DNA from: Snodgrassella gandavensis
Lineage (GTDB): Bacteria; Pseudomonadota; Gammaproteobacteria; Burkholderiales; Neisseriaceae
Direction: 5' to 3'
Length of the DNA: 64,000 nt
NCBI RefSeq assembly: GCF_914768025.1
Contig: NZ_CAJZCE010000012.1
Location: 1-64,000 of the forward strand
The notes beneath the pieces were generated by a model. The model did not search any database and was not told the origin of the DNA. It worked only from the letters and a program-made list of their open reading frames with translations. A program made the translations under genes and the position numbers. Of the stretch, positions 8,589 to 17,430 are shown in pieces; positions within the stretch are counted from its first letter, which is position 1; every line of letters begins with the position of its first letter.

Positions 8589-10256
8589 TTAGTGTCGTCC
8601 TGAACGCCAGATTGACCAGATTACCCACAGGCTGTTGCTGAATGCCAGCAGATAGCCAACTAGTCCGAAAAACGATAGGCCGAATACTTTCGGGCCGGCG
8701 TTGATGCTCATGACTATGGATGAACCAATGATAAGTGCAGCTGTAACTATGCCCATGGTCAGGCGATTAACTACTTTGTCCAACTGGTTGTTGAGTTTGT
8801 CGATGTGCTGAATATTGAGGCTGACGGGCAGTTGGCCGTGCTGGATGCGTTTGCTCAGGCGTAGCAGGTTTTGCGGTAAGGTGTCTATTAGCTGAGCTAG
8901 CAGATGTAGCTGCATTTTGCTGTGGCGCCAGAATGTATGTGTGTTAAAACGGTGGCGAAGTACGTTTTGAATGGTGCTCTGGGCATGGTTTAACAGTTCA
9001 AAGTCGCCATCTATTTGTTTGATAACGCCATCGAGGGTTATCAGGCATTTAAACAGGATGACGAGGTCGGCTGGCAGGGTAAGGCCGTGTTCTCGGATAA
9101 TATGAGTGATATCATTGATAATCTGGCTGATACGCAGTTCGCTGCTGTTGAGCTGCTCGTAGTTGAGCAGCATTTCCAGTACGTCGCTACCGAGCTGGTC
9201 TTCGTTGATGGTTTCTCCTTGTGCCCAGTTGGACAGGACATATTGCAGGGCAAACTGGTCGCGCTCGAGCAGGGCATGAATCAGAGTGATGATTTCCTGA
9301 TGACGCTGCTGGCTAAGCTGGCCAACTAGTCCGAAGTCGATCAGGGTGATGCAGCCATTATTTCGTACTAAAATGTTCCCTGGATGTGGGTCGGCATGAA
9401 ATATGCCATGTTGTAATATCATGTCGAGTATGATGTCGACCAGTTTGGCGGCGAGGTTATGCCGCTGTTGTTTGCTCCAGCTGGTGAGGATGATATTTTT
9501 AAGTAAAGTATCGTCAATATATTCTTGTACCAGTATTTGACGGTTAGAATACGCCGCGTAAGTTTGGGGTATGTGGATTTGCTGCTGATGGTTGTACAGG
9601 CGGGCAAAATGTTGCATATTGCGACGTTCAGCAGACAGATCGGTTTCTTTTTCCAGTGAGCGGGCAAAGTATCGCACCATTTGTACCGGATAGTAGCGTC
9701 TGGATTCGGGTATTTCCGACTCGAGTAGTTGTGCTATGTAGTTGAGAATGTGTAGGTCGGCTGTAACGGTTGACTCAATGCCCGGTCGCTTGACTTTAAT
9801 GGCAACCTGTTCGCCGCTGGTAAGTGTGGCGCGGTGAACCTGCGCTATGGATGCGCTGCCGACAGGTTGTGCGTCTATATGGCTGAAGATGCTGTCCAGT
9901 GGCTGGTCGAGCTGAGCTTGAATGATGTTTCTTATATCTGATATGGGAAGAGGGTGTATGTTGTTTTGCAGATGGGCAAATTCTTCTGTCCATTCTTCTC
10001 CGAAAACATCTACACGGGTAGCCAGTACTTGCCCCAGTTTGATGAATGTTGGCCCAAGCTCTTCAAAGGCGAGCCGGACTCGCTGTGGTGTGCTCAGATA
10101 GCGCTGGTATTGACCAGATGGGTCGGAATGTTTGTGCCAGCGTATTGGTAATTTAATACGAACAAGAAATTCGCCAAGGCCGTGTTTGGCCAGAATGGTG
10201 AGAATTTCGCGCATACGCGCCCAATCGCTGATGCGGGATGAATTGGGTGAAAACAT
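8589..10256 (-). CDS. ubiB: Ubiquinone biosynthesis accessory factor UbiB
   Basis: A 555-residue atypical kinase-like protein of the ABC1/ADCK/UbiB family, needed for aerobic ubiquinone production and probably an ATPase acting on membrane-bound intermediates. The signature KLGQ (residues 73-76, in PTFIKLGQVLATR) replaces the usual nucleotide-binding loop. AIKVKRPGI carries the ATP lysine, and HADPHPGNILVRNNG and LIDFGLVG are the catalytic-loop and DFG equivalents. Two hydrophobic helices at the C-terminus anchor it in the membrane. It is divergent from the NlpC/P60 gene. ubiX lies elsewhere in this window. Confidence 0.95.
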   Translation of the reverse strand: MFSPNSSRISDWARMREILTILAKHGLGEFLVRIKLPIRWHKHSDPSGQYQRYLSTPQRVRLAFEELGPTFIKLGQVLATRVDVFGEEWTEEFAHLQNNIHPLPISDIRNIIQAQLDQPLDSIFSHIDAQPVGSASIAQVHRATLTSGEQVAIKVKRPGIESTVTADLHILNYIAQLLESEIPESRRYYPVQMVRYFARSLEKETDLSAERRNMQHFARLYNHQQQIHIPQTYAAYSNRQILVQEYIDDTLLKNIILTSWSKQQRHNLAAKLVDIILDMILQHGIFHADPHPGNILVRNNGCITLIDFGLVGQLSQQRHQEIITLIHALLERDQFALQYVLSNWAQGETINEDQLGSDVLEMLLNYEQLNSSELRISQIINDITHIIREHGLTLPADLVILFKCLITLDGVIKQIDGDFELLNHAQSTIQNVLRHRFNTHTFWRHSKMQLHLLAQLIDTLPQNLLRLSKRIQHGQLPVSLNIQHIDKLNNQLDKVVNRLTMGIVTAALIIGSSIVMSINAGPKVFGLSFFGLVGYLLAFSNSLWVIWSIWRSGRH

Positions 10257-10330
10257 ATTGAAGATGTCCCAAACAATGGCTGTTTACAGGATAGCAGAAT
10301 TGTTTGATGAATAGATGGAATAATGTTGGC

Positions 10331-10873
10331 ATGAAGTGGATAAAAACATTAATGAAAACGGCAACGGTATGCCTGTGTGCCAATTTCATTTTGATTACGC
10401 CAGTAATGGCAGCGCCTGACGAGGGTCTGGATAACGCTGCACTGGAACGTTTGATTCGTGAGCGGACTGCTGCTACGCCGGCTGTGCGTACGGGTGATGA
10501 CGCCAGTGACCTGATTATGAACGCGATGGGTTTGCTGGGCGTAGCTTATCATTTTGGTGGAAATTCACCCACTAGCGGGCTGGATTGCAGTGGTTTTATG
10601 CAATATATTTTCCGGAGGAGTATGGGCGTTACGTTGCCGCGCAGCTCTCGTCAGATGGCTACGGTAGGTGAGGCAGTCAGCCGGGCTGGTTTGCAGCCGG
10701 GTGATCTGGTGTTTTTCAGCCCTGGTCGTGGTGGAATTTCACATGTGGGTATGTATATTGGTAATGGCCGGATGATTCATGCACCACGTACGGGCAAGAA
10801 TATTGAAATTACCAGTATTGAACAGGGATACTGGGCTCGTGCTTTTGTGACGGCGCGCAGGGTGAAACATTGA
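10331..10873 (+). CDS. NlpC/P60 family peptidoglycan hydrolase (secreted)
   Basis: Periplasmic cysteine peptidase expected to cut stem peptides of peptidoglycan. I chose the ATG at 10331, giving MKWIKTLMKTATVCLCANFILITPVMA as a clean signal peptide, over the TTG at 10304. The catalytic Cys is in GLDCSGFMQYIF, the His in ISHVGMYIG and the polar third residue in MIHAPR. The domain fills the C-terminal 110 residues with no binding module. Its stop overlaps the ATG of the 72-residue gene downstream (TGATG), so the two are co-translated. Confidence 0.9.
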   Translation: MKWIKTLMKTATVCLCANFILITPVMAAPDEGLDNAALERLIRERTAATPAVRTGDDASDLIMNAMGLLGVAYHFGGNSPTSGLDCSGFMQYIFRRSMGVTLPRSSRQMATVGEAVSRAGLQPGDLVFFSPGRGGISHVGMYIGNGRMIHAPRTGKNIEITSIEQGYWARAFVTARRVKH

Positions 10874-11088
10874 TGAAGCCTTTACCTCCGATGCCCAGAT
10901 GGGTGGATGATGCGGGTAATGTTGTCTCTTGCACTGAAAAAATTAAGGTGATGCAGCAGAATATGCAGGAGATTTACGAGCTGGCACAGGAAGCCTTTGA
11001 AGACGGGTTGCTGATGGGGTGTCAGGAAAAGCAGTTGCGTGCTTATCTGGCCGAGCTGATGGCCACGTTGGAAAACCCTTATCAGTAA
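10873..11088 (+). CDS. Small conserved-looking protein of unknown function
   Basis: A 71-residue soluble protein starting at the ATG overlapping the NlpC/P60 stop codon (TTGATGAAG). It begins MKPLPPMPRWVDDAGNVVSCTEKIKVM and continues as amphipathic helix (QQNMQEIYELAQEAFEDGLLMG). I see no signal peptide or known motif. The tight coupling to the cell-wall hydrolase and good coding character support a real gene. No function is assigned. Confidence 0.75.
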   Translation: MKPLPPMPRWVDDAGNVVSCTEKIKVMQQNMQEIYELAQEAFEDGLLMGCQEKQLRAYLAELMATLENPYQ

Positions 11089-11397
11089 TAGGCATTGCAT
11101 TGATAAGGGGTTGGGTATTTTCTGAGTCTAAACCGAGTATAGGGCTGCAATATTGATATTGCAGCAGGCTTCGTCTGCGCAGGATTTTTGTTTAATACCA
11201 TTGTGGTGTGCAATTTAGGTTGTACATTACAACGGGTTTTTGTTGTCTGTATTCTCTGGCTTGCACAGATTTTTGCTATTTGTTCAGATAAGGCTGGTAG
11301 TCGGCTATGGATATCTGTACTACTGCATTTTATGTAATCAATAATAACGCCCATCTTTCTGGATGGGCGCAGTTGTTTGCAGTAGATAGTGGTTTTT
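11089..11397. other. Intergenic region with two hairpins
   Basis: No convincing ORF. An 8-bp hairpin, CTGCAATA-TTGA-TATTGCAG, lies at 11145-11164. A second hairpin at 11348-11369 (CGCCCATC/GATGGGCG) lies next to the end of the minus-strand gene at 11398 and probably terminates the converging transcripts. Confidence 0.6.
11348..11369. terminator. Hairpin between convergent genes
   Basis: CGCCCATC pairs with GATGGGCG around a six-base loop. The T tract is weak on the plus side, so this may be a partial or factor-assisted terminator for the convergent 72-residue gene and the minus-strand membrane protein. Confidence 0.5.
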
Positions 11398-11922
11398 TTA
11401 AAACAGATTATCTAAGGGTTTGCCGTTAGTATCATTGGCTGCCGGTTTTGGTTTTGCTGCTGGTGCTGTGGCGGCAGGTGTGTTTGGATTGCTGTCTCTG
11501 TCGGTGTCTGCCGGTACATTGGTTGGTACCAGTTGCTGTATTTCCTCTGCATCTGGTGTTGCTGTGGGTTTTGTGCTGTTTCTAGCAGATGTTGCATCGG
11601 TAGCTGGTGCAGAGGCAGCGTTCATGTCTTCGCTGTCCAAGGTGGCTGTAACGGCCGGATTGGGAATAAATATTGGTGACTGGACGCTGTTGTTTGCGCC
11701 CGGTGCGCCTGTTGGTGTCAGTATTTCGAAGCTGGTCTGTGAAGCATAGCTGGTGGTTTCTGGTGCGGTATTCAGAACCCGCCAAGCGTGGAAGACAAAC
11801 CAGACTACAACAATGGCCAGAATCAGAAACAGGCTTAGCAGGATTTTACTGAAGGTACTCAGACCAGCTTTGACCGCGATTTTTTTGTTTTTTGTTTTGG
11901 GGGCGGTGGATTTAGTGCTCAT
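11398..11922 (-). CDS. Single-pass membrane protein with Ala/Thr/Pro-rich tail
   Basis: A 174-residue protein of unknown function. A basic N-terminus (KSTAPKTKNKKIAVKAG) precedes one strong transmembrane helix at about residues 27-48 (ILLSLFLILAIVVVWFVFHAW). The rest is a low-complexity tail rich in Ala, Thr, Pro and Asn, predicted periplasmic and disordered. The architecture recalls cell-envelope linker proteins, but I recognise no family. It is transcribed alone, convergent with the NlpC/P60 pair. Confidence 0.7.
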   Translation of the reverse strand: MSTKSTAPKTKNKKIAVKAGLSTFSKILLSLFLILAIVVVWFVFHAWRVLNTAPETTSYASQTSFEILTPTGAPGANNSVQSPIFIPNPAVTATLDSEDMNAASAPATDATSARNSTKPTATPDAEEIQQLVPTNVPADTDRDSNPNTPAATAPAAKPKPAANDTNGKPLDNLF

Positions 11923-12063
11923 GATTTGCTCATCCTTTTGGGGATATAGTCTTGTATAAGGCGGCTATTATACGCAAATTTTCGTTTACGCTTATCAGAT
12001 GCTGGCTGTTTGTTGCTGCTACAGTCTGCTGTGTATGATTTTGTTGCAGCAGACTGTCGGGTA

Positions 12064-12690
12064 TCAAGGAGTTACCTGTGTGCTGTTTGGGGTGCTTTCA
12101 AAGGTCTGGTACAGGGTAACCACTTTCTGTACTCCTGATGTTGTACTAATGGCGGTTGTAGCTGCCTGCTGCTCAGCTGGTGTCAAAATGCCCATTACGT
12201 AGGTTACGCCATTATAGGTAACCACTTTGACATGCTTCGGAAATACGCCCTTTGCGTTCAGTAGGTTGGAACGGATTTTTGAAGTAATCCACGTATCATC
12301 GGTAACATGATTCAATTTACGGCTTTGGCTAGCTATATCAATGTAGTTATAAATTTTTTGCGCTGCCGGCTGTGCTTGGGCTACGCGTTCGACCAGATTT
12401 TTATCGTTTTCATTGGCAACCAGACCAAGCAGCAGGATTTGCCGGTTGTAGCTGATAACTGACAATGTAGGCTGGAATTTGCTTTGCTGTGCCTGACTGT
12501 TTAGATAGGACATAGCGCCATCAAGGATGCGTACTTCCATTATTTTGTCATCGGTTTGTGCGCCGGTAGTACGCCGGTCGATAGCGGAAAGAGTACCAAC
12601 AGTGGCACCGCCAACGAGAACAGCAGGGCATCCGGTTAGAGTGGTGGTCAGACACAGCCCAAGTGCTAGGGCAGAAAAGTATTTTTTCAT
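12064..12690 (-). CDS. BON-domain outer-membrane lipoprotein (DolP/YraP-like)
   Basis: Lipoprotein of the OsmY/YraP group, which maintains outer-membrane integrity. I start at MKKYFSALALGLCLTTTLTGC (ATG at 12690, preceded by an AGGTG ribosome site) rather than the ORF-track start at 12750; the lipobox LTGC puts the lipidated Cys at 21. Two BON domains follow: the first around MEVRILDGAMSYLNSQ to YNYIDIAS, the second from DDTWITSKIRSNLLNAKG to GVQKVVTLYQ. It is 31 bases downstream of the SIS-domain gene, a pairing also found in Neisseria and E. coli (diaA-dolP). Confidence 0.9.
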   Translation of the reverse strand: MKKYFSALALGLCLTTTLTGCPAVLVGGATVGTLSAIDRRTTGAQTDDKIMEVRILDGAMSYLNSQAQQSKFQPTLSVISYNRQILLLGLVANENDKNLVERVAQAQPAAQKIYNYIDIASQSRKLNHVTDDTWITSKIRSNLLNAKGVFPKHVKVVTYNGVTYVMGILTPAEQQAATTAISTTSGVQKVVTLYQTFESTPNSTQVTP

Positions 12691-12721
12691 GAGATACACC
12701 TGTAAATTGAGTTGTTGTTGG

Positions 12722-13309
12722 TTATAAACCACCCAGCAATAAGTGGTCAATCTGTGCGCACAGAGCGTGAATGGTTACCTGATGCGCTTCCAGTACGCGC
12801 AGGGGATGGTCACCGGGTACATTCAGCCAGAGGTCGTCATCGCGTAACAGACTGGCCACTTCCCCACCGCTTCCACCGGTGATGGCCAGTACGCGCATAT
12901 CGCGTTCGTGTGCGGTTTTAATTGCATTAACCAGATTGATACTCTGGCCATCTGCGGATAGGACACAGAGCATATCATGTTGTTTGCCTAGTGCATGAAT
13001 CTGCTTGGCAAACAGGTTGTTGGGCTCGCTGTTGGTTAATGCGCTGAGTACGGAGGGATTATTGCACAGGGATAATGCAGCCAGTGCCATGCGTTCCTGT
13101 TGCAGGCGGGTAACCATGTAGGCTGCCAATGTATTGGCCAGAGATGCATAGGCGCCATTGCCGGCAATAAGCAGTTTGCCATCACTCATCAAGGCCATCA
13201 GGATTCCCTGGGCAACTTCGGCAATTGGTTCTGCCAGTAAATCTGCGCATTCGTTCAGAAGCTGGGCGCTATCGGCAAAATGTTGATGGACGGAGATGGA
13301 TTCTGTCAT
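12722..13309 (-). CDS. diaA: SIS-domain protein (DiaA/GmhA family)
   Basis: A sugar-isomerase-fold protein of the DiaA/GmhA group. DiaA promotes DnaA assembly at the origin; GmhA makes sedoheptulose-7-phosphate isomers for LPS heptose. I start at MTESISVHQHF (13309). The phosphosugar loop region is LLIAGNGAYASLANTLAAYMV, and the second SIS element is LAITGGSGGEVASLLRDDD. The GNGA-YASLAN loop departs from the GNGGSAADA of catalytic GmhA, which favours the DiaA role (inference). The neighbouring dolP-like gene supports this assignment. Divergent from rsmI. Confidence 0.75.
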   Translation of the reverse strand: MTESISVHQHFADSAQLLNECADLLAEPIAEVAQGILMALMSDGKLLIAGNGAYASLANTLAAYMVTRLQQERMALAALSLCNNPSVLSALTNSEPNNLFAKQIHALGKQHDMLCVLSADGQSINLVNAIKTAHERDMRVLAITGGSGGEVASLLRDDDLWLNVPGDHPLRVLEAHQVTIHALCAQIDHLLLGGL

Positions 13310-13569
13310 ATAAATTAAAGTGTTAATTAATGCGGATGCAGGCAATGTGCTTTGTGTTCTGGTTCATATTACACAGTGCCAGAGCAATATGCCGGGTTTC
13401 AGGCAGTTTGGCTACTGAAGCAGTATCTGGTCTGTGTATGGGCATAGCTGTTATGCATTAATACTGGAACACCGTGACATCGTGGTATAGTAATAACTTC
13501 AGGCTGTCTGCTGCTAAGTTGTCAGTTTGAAACCTTATATTAAAATTGAACCAGATTACGGATTGATGA

Positions 13570-14448
13570 ATGCAAGCCCATTATCAGAAAGCTGTTGCCA
13601 GCATTGTACCGCAAACCCTTTATGTAGTGGCTACTCCGATAGGTAATCTGGCTGATCTGAGTTTTCGTGCTCTTGCAATACTGTCTCGCGCTGATTTAAT
13701 TTGTGCGGAGGATACGCGGGTAACTCAGCAATTACTGCGCGCTTATGGTCTTTCGGCACGACTGATTAGTGTGCGTGAACAGAACGAGCAAAGTATGGCG
13801 GAACGGATCATTGCTGCTCTGGCTGCTGGGCAGGTAGTGGCGCAGGTTTCTGATGCTGGTACGCCGGCTGTTTGTGATCCCGGCGCGCGGCTGGTAACGC
13901 GAGTGCGCGAGGCTGGTTATCAGGTATTACCGGTAGCTGGGCCCAGTGCAGTGATGACGGCTTTGAGTGTGGCTGGGGTAACACAGTCGGATTTTTACTT
14001 TGCCGGTTTTTTACCGGCAAAAAGTGGTGAACGGCAGCAGCGCCTACAGGATTGGCAGGAGGTATCCTATCCCGTGGTGATGTTTGAAACACCGCACCGG
14101 ATTACTGATACGCTGGCACAAATGGCATTATTGTATCCTCAGCGCAGTCTGATGCTAGCACGTGAAATCAGTAAAACCCATGAAACCTATTTATGTGGGA
14201 CAGTGGCGCAGATTCAGACAATTTTGCATGAGGATGCTAATCAGAAACGCGGTGAAATGGTACTGGTGCTACATCCGGCACTAATAGAAAAAAATGCTGA
14301 TTTATCGTCTGAGGCTATTCGTGTGATGCAGATTCTGGCGCAGGAGCTGCCCACCAAGCAGGCTGCTGTACTAGCGGCACAGATTAGTGGCGAAAATAAA
14401 AAGGCTTTGTATGACTGGGCAATTGCTGCTAAAAAATTGTCAGAATGA
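13570..14448 (+). CDS. rsmI: 16S rRNA (cytidine1402-2'-O)-methyltransferase
   Basis: Tetrapyrrole-methylase-fold SAM enzyme that 2'-O-methylates C1402 of 16S rRNA. LYVVATPIGNLADLSFRA is the N-terminal signature, followed by CAEDTRVTQQLL and VAQVSDAGTPAVCDPGARLV, which line the SAM pocket, and GPSAVMTALSVAGV. The C-terminal portion holds the family helices (EISKTHETYLCG). At 292 residues it is full length. The first codon is the ATG at 13570. Divergent from diaA, as in many proteobacteria; the yraN gene often found beside it is not here. Confidence 0.95.
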   Translation: MQAHYQKAVASIVPQTLYVVATPIGNLADLSFRALAILSRADLICAEDTRVTQQLLRAYGLSARLISVREQNEQSMAERIIAALAAGQVVAQVSDAGTPAVCDPGARLVTRVREAGYQVLPVAGPSAVMTALSVAGVTQSDFYFAGFLPAKSGERQQRLQDWQEVSYPVVMFETPHRITDTLAQMALLYPQRSLMLAREISKTHETYLCGTVAQIQTILHEDANQKRGEMVLVLHPALIEKNADLSSEAIRVMQILAQELPTKQAAVLAAQISGENKKALYDWAIAAKKLSE

Positions 14449-14599
14449 ACACAATTATTTGGGCATGTTAAAATAGTCTATGCTTGATGCTATTTTACAC
14501 AATGCCAAGCATTGTTTATGATATTGTCTGAATTGGCTGTTGCCGCCGCTGTTGCGCTGGCTCCCCTCTGAATATTGCATTGATTTAAGGTAAACCGTG

Positions 14600-15526
14600 A
14601 TGTTGAAAAAAAACGTGATTCGTTCCGGCTGGTGTTTGCTGGTGCTGGCATTAAGTGCCTGTACTCTTTTCAAACAACCGGCAGCACCGACAGAAACGGG
14701 CAGCAGCGAAGCTGGTACTGCTGCTACCACTGCCGATAATCCATATGGTTCCGCTCCCTATACTCCACCGGCAAATACTACTCCGGCCTATACACCCAAT
14801 GCTGGTATGTCCACTGGTTATGTAGGCAATTATTCGCCGGTAGATATTAATGCCGCTACGCATACAGTACAGCGTGGTGATACGGTATTTAACATTTCAA
14901 AACGTTACCAGATTACTCAGGATAATTTGCGTTCATGGAACAATATAATTGATAACAATATCAAGCTGGGACAGGTATTGCGGGTAAAACCGGCTGGTTA
15001 TGTAGCACCGGCTGGCAGCAGAAACACAACAACTACTGTGACTACTCCGGTAAGTACACCGAATGTGAGCACAACTACCAGCACCACCACGACAACTACG
15101 CCATCTAGCTCTACTACAGTATCAACCAGTAAAACTGTTAGCACTGGCGGTGTGCGCAGTGTAAGCGGTATTGAATGGCAGCGTCCAACTGCGGGCAGTA
15201 TTTTGCAAAGCTATGGTGGTAGTAGTAAAGGGATTGATTATGGCGGCAGTGCCGGCCAGTCGGTAGTGGCTGCGGCCTCCGGTAAGGTGGTATATGCCGG
15301 TAATGGTTTGCGCGGTTATGGTAATCTGATTATTGTGCAGCATAATCAGACTTATCTGACGGCTTATGGTAATAATCAGAGTATTCTGGTGAAAGAAGGC
15401 CAGCAGGTAAAACGTGGCCAGCAGATTGCCACTATGGGTAATACTGATGCCAAACGTACTCAATTGCATTTTGAATTGCGTGAGAATGGTCAGCCACAAG
15501 ACCCGAGTCGTTTCCTGCCAATGTAA
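14600..15526 (+). CDS. nlpD: NlpD-like lipoprotein with LysM and degenerate M23 domain
   Basis: Envelope lipoprotein that in E. coli activates amidase AmiC during septum splitting. The signal peptide ends in the lipobox LSAC (residues about 17-20), starting at the ATG at 14600. One LysM domain spans roughly residues 90-135 (HTVQRGDTVFNISKRYQITQDNLRSWNN). A Thr/Ser low-complexity linker follows, then an M23 peptidase fold at the C-terminus. The usual HxGxD is SKGIDYGG and the HLHFE motif is QLHFELR, so zinc ligands are lost. This fits an activator rather than an enzyme. A hairpin terminator follows. Confidence 0.9.
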   Translation: MLKKNVIRSGWCLLVLALSACTLFKQPAAPTETGSSEAGTAATTADNPYGSAPYTPPANTTPAYTPNAGMSTGYVGNYSPVDINAATHTVQRGDTVFNISKRYQITQDNLRSWNNIIDNNIKLGQVLRVKPAGYVAPAGSRNTTTTVTTPVSTPNVSTTTSTTTTTTPSSSTTVSTSKTVSTGGVRSVSGIEWQRPTAGSILQSYGGSSKGIDYGGSAGQSVVAAASGKVVYAGNGLRGYGNLIIVQHNQTYLTAYGNNQSILVKEGQQVKRGQQIATMGNTDAKRTQLHFELRENGQPQDPSRFLPM

Positions 15527-15562
15527 GTATCTGGTTGCTAAATAATTCTGTTTGTTGTAACA

Positions 15563-15606
15563 GGCACCGGTCACTGAATACTGTATCAGCGACCGGTGCC
15601 GTTTTA
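15563..15606 (+). terminator. Terminator after nlpD
   Basis: GGCACCGGTC (15563-15572) pairs with GACCGGTGCC (15591-15600), followed by GTTTTATTG. The strong 10-bp GC-rich stem and T-rich tail fit an intrinsic terminator for the plus strand. Confidence 0.8.
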
Positions 15607-15693
15607 TTGTAAACCTGTTTATCTTGTTGAAGTGACGTAATAAATAGGTGTAATTTTTATAACATAAATTACTTGCTGGAACAAAATGGTGAA

Positions 15694-16242
15694 TTATTGG
15701 CGTATAAATTGTTCCGCAGATTGTACTTTGGCAAAAGTGGTGAGTGCTGCTAGAAAGCTGTTGTGAACATCTGATGCTTTGGTAAGTGTGCCATTGAATT
15801 CTAGATCACGGGTGGTACAACCATCTGCAATCAAAATGGGGTGATAACCAAGTTCTGTCGCGCAACGGGTAGTGGAGTCAATGCACATATGCGTCATCAT
15901 GCCACAGATAACCAATTGTTCGATGCTCTGCTGCTGAAGCTGTTGATGCAGATCTGTTTGCCAGAAGCTGTTAGGGTGATTTTTAAGAATGATAAATTCG
16001 TTTTGGCTGGCTAGGGGCAGTAATTGCGAATGTAAGGCCACACCGTGGCTTTCAGGCAGGAAAAAGGTTGCGTTTTTTCTGATATTGATATGCTGGATAT
16101 AAAAAACAGGTAGCTGGTGCTGGCGAAAATGTTCACGCAGTTTTAATATTTTTTCTAATGCTTTTTGTGGCTGATACAGCTCCATTTTACCTTGTTCAAA
16201 GTAGTCGTTTTGTACATCAATGATTATCAATGACTGTTTCAT
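15694..16242 (-). CDS. Isochorismatase-like cysteine hydrolase
   Basis: A 182-residue cytoplasmic hydrolase of the isochorismatase superfamily, which includes nicotinamidases, ureidoacrylate hydrolases and similar amidases. The catalytic triad is visible: Asp in LIIDVQNDYF (residue 9), Lys in FIILKNHPNSFW and Cys in MTHMCIDSTTR. The cis-peptide segment VICGMMTHMC is typical. The substrate cannot be assigned. It is divergent from an Lrp/AsnC-type regulator 105 bases away, which probably controls it. Confidence 0.85.
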   Translation of the reverse strand: MKQSLIIIDVQNDYFEQGKMELYQPQKALEKILKLREHFRQHQLPVFYIQHINIRKNATFFLPESHGVALHSQLLPLASQNEFIILKNHPNSFWQTDLHQQLQQQSIEQLVICGMMTHMCIDSTTRCATELGYHPILIADGCTTRDLEFNGTLTKASDVHNSFLAALTTFAKVQSAEQFIRQ

Positions 16243-16347
16243 TATATTTTTTCGGTTGTTTTTGGTGATTCCATTATGCGCTGCTATGGCTTTTGACGGA
16301 ACAGGCTGATGAAAACAGTCAATACTATTTATTTTCAGGATGAAAGT

Positions 16348-16740
16348 ATGGATAAAAAGGACAGGGCAATTCTGGATTTGCTGAAAAGCAATAGCCGTTT
16401 ATCGTGGAAAGAAATTGGTGAAAAGGTTTTTCTCAGCGGGCAGGCGGTAGGTTTGCGGGTACAGAATCTGGTAGATAGCGGGGTGATTGAGCGTTTTACT
16501 GTGGCCGAACATTATCCGTCTGAGCAATTTATAACGATTTACATGGATAACAGCCAGTTTGCTGAATTTGAACAGCTGGTAAGTAGTTTTGCTGCGGTAC
16601 AGGCCATTTATAAAATTACCGGTGATGGCTGTTATTTTATCCATGCAACTTTCGCGGCGCAGGAGTTGGAACAATTTTTGCAACAGATTACGCTTTATGC
16701 TCGCTATAAGGTGAACCACAGTCTGCGCAGGCTACTTTAG
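16348..16740 (+). CDS. Lrp/AsnC family transcriptional regulator
   Basis: A 130-residue feast/famine regulator. I start at the ATG at 16348 because AGGA lies seven bases upstream; the ORF-track start at 16309 adds 13 residues with no match. The N-terminal HTH is MDKKDRAILDLLKSNSRLSWKEIGEKVFLSGQAVGLRVQNL, and the C-terminal part is the RAM ligand-binding domain (residues about 60-130, ending HSLRRLL). The ligand is unknown. It is divergent from the isochorismatase-like gene, its probable target. Confidence 0.85.
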   Translation: MDKKDRAILDLLKSNSRLSWKEIGEKVFLSGQAVGLRVQNLVDSGVIERFTVAEHYPSEQFITIYMDNSQFAEFEQLVSSFAAVQAIYKITGDGCYFIHATFAAQELEQFLQQITLYARYKVNHSLRRLL

Positions 16741-16763
16741 GCTGATAAAGCTGGAATGCTGGT

Positions 16764-17312
16764 TTACGGCCGATTGCAGATTGTCAGTATGGTGCTTTCT
16801 GTCAGACACAGGTTATGCGCAAAATGCAGGCTGTTGTGTATCAGGCCCTTATCTTCTTCACACAGGGTTTCCGTTTCAATAATCAGCATCTGTTCGGGGC
16901 GGCTGGCGTGCAGGCTCATGCGCATCTGTGCCTGAGTAAACGGCAGATTATGTTTTTGCGCAAAACTGCGGGCACGGCTATTGGCGGTTTTCAGCATCGG
17001 AATCAGAGTAATGTCGAGATGGAAAATTCTAACCCCCATCACTAGTATGCGTGCAGCAAACCAGTCTGCTTCTTCACTGATGATATCTGGGGTAGGCTGG
17101 TCAAAACCAAGCCGTTGTGCGGCAATTAACATGGCCACCAGACGCAGTTGTGGAATGAGTGCTTCGCTGAGCATAAATGTTGTCTGAAACTGTGGCTGTA
17201 GCTGGCACAGGTCACTGCGGTGCTGGTTGCCATCAACTATCATGTACCAGCGTTGAAGTTGTGGTACCGGTGCGGCTAATTGTTGTAATTGTTTCAATGA
17301 TGAAGCAGACAT
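16764..17312 (-). CDS. Unknown protein preceded by an aromatic-leader attenuator
   Basis: I do not recognise this 182-residue soluble protein (start at the ATG at 17312, with GGAG seven bases upstream; the track start at 17339 is less likely). It has no signal peptide or membrane helix. It contains helical stretches such as LSEALIPQLRLVAMLIAAQRLGF and a mixed C-terminal half (QMRMSLHASRPEQMLIIETETL). Immediately upstream on the same strand are a short ORF coding for FSFAYYWYH and an intrinsic terminator, the layout of amino-acid-controlled attenuation. A role tied to aromatic amino acid or chorismate metabolism is inferred from this context alone. Confidence 0.75.
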   Translation of the reverse strand: MSASSLKQLQQLAAPVPQLQRWYMIVDGNQHRSDLCQLQPQFQTTFMLSEALIPQLRLVAMLIAAQRLGFDQPTPDIISEEADWFAARILVMGVRIFHLDITLIPMLKTANSRARSFAQKHNLPFTQAQMRMSLHASRPEQMLIIETETLCEEDKGLIHNSLHFAHNLCLTESTILTICNRP

Positions 17313-17373
17313 TTTGTTCTCCAGTATTTGTTTATACATTTTTAATGCCTTTTAGTTTGAGGCGTTTAGGGCA

Positions 17374-17406
17374 ATAAAAAAACCGCCTCGGATTGGCCGG
17401 GCGGTT
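17374..17406 (-). terminator. Attenuator terminator upstream of the unknown gene
   Basis: On the minus strand AACCGCC...GGCGGTT forms a 7-bp GC-rich stem around CGGCCAATCCGA and is followed by TTTTTTTAT. It lies between the leader peptide stop (17431) and the gene start (17312). The upstream GGTGCGGT segment can alternatively pair with ACCGC of this stem, as an antiterminator would. Confidence 0.75.
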
Positions 17407-17430
17407 CACTTTTTATTTTGCTAACAGGTT

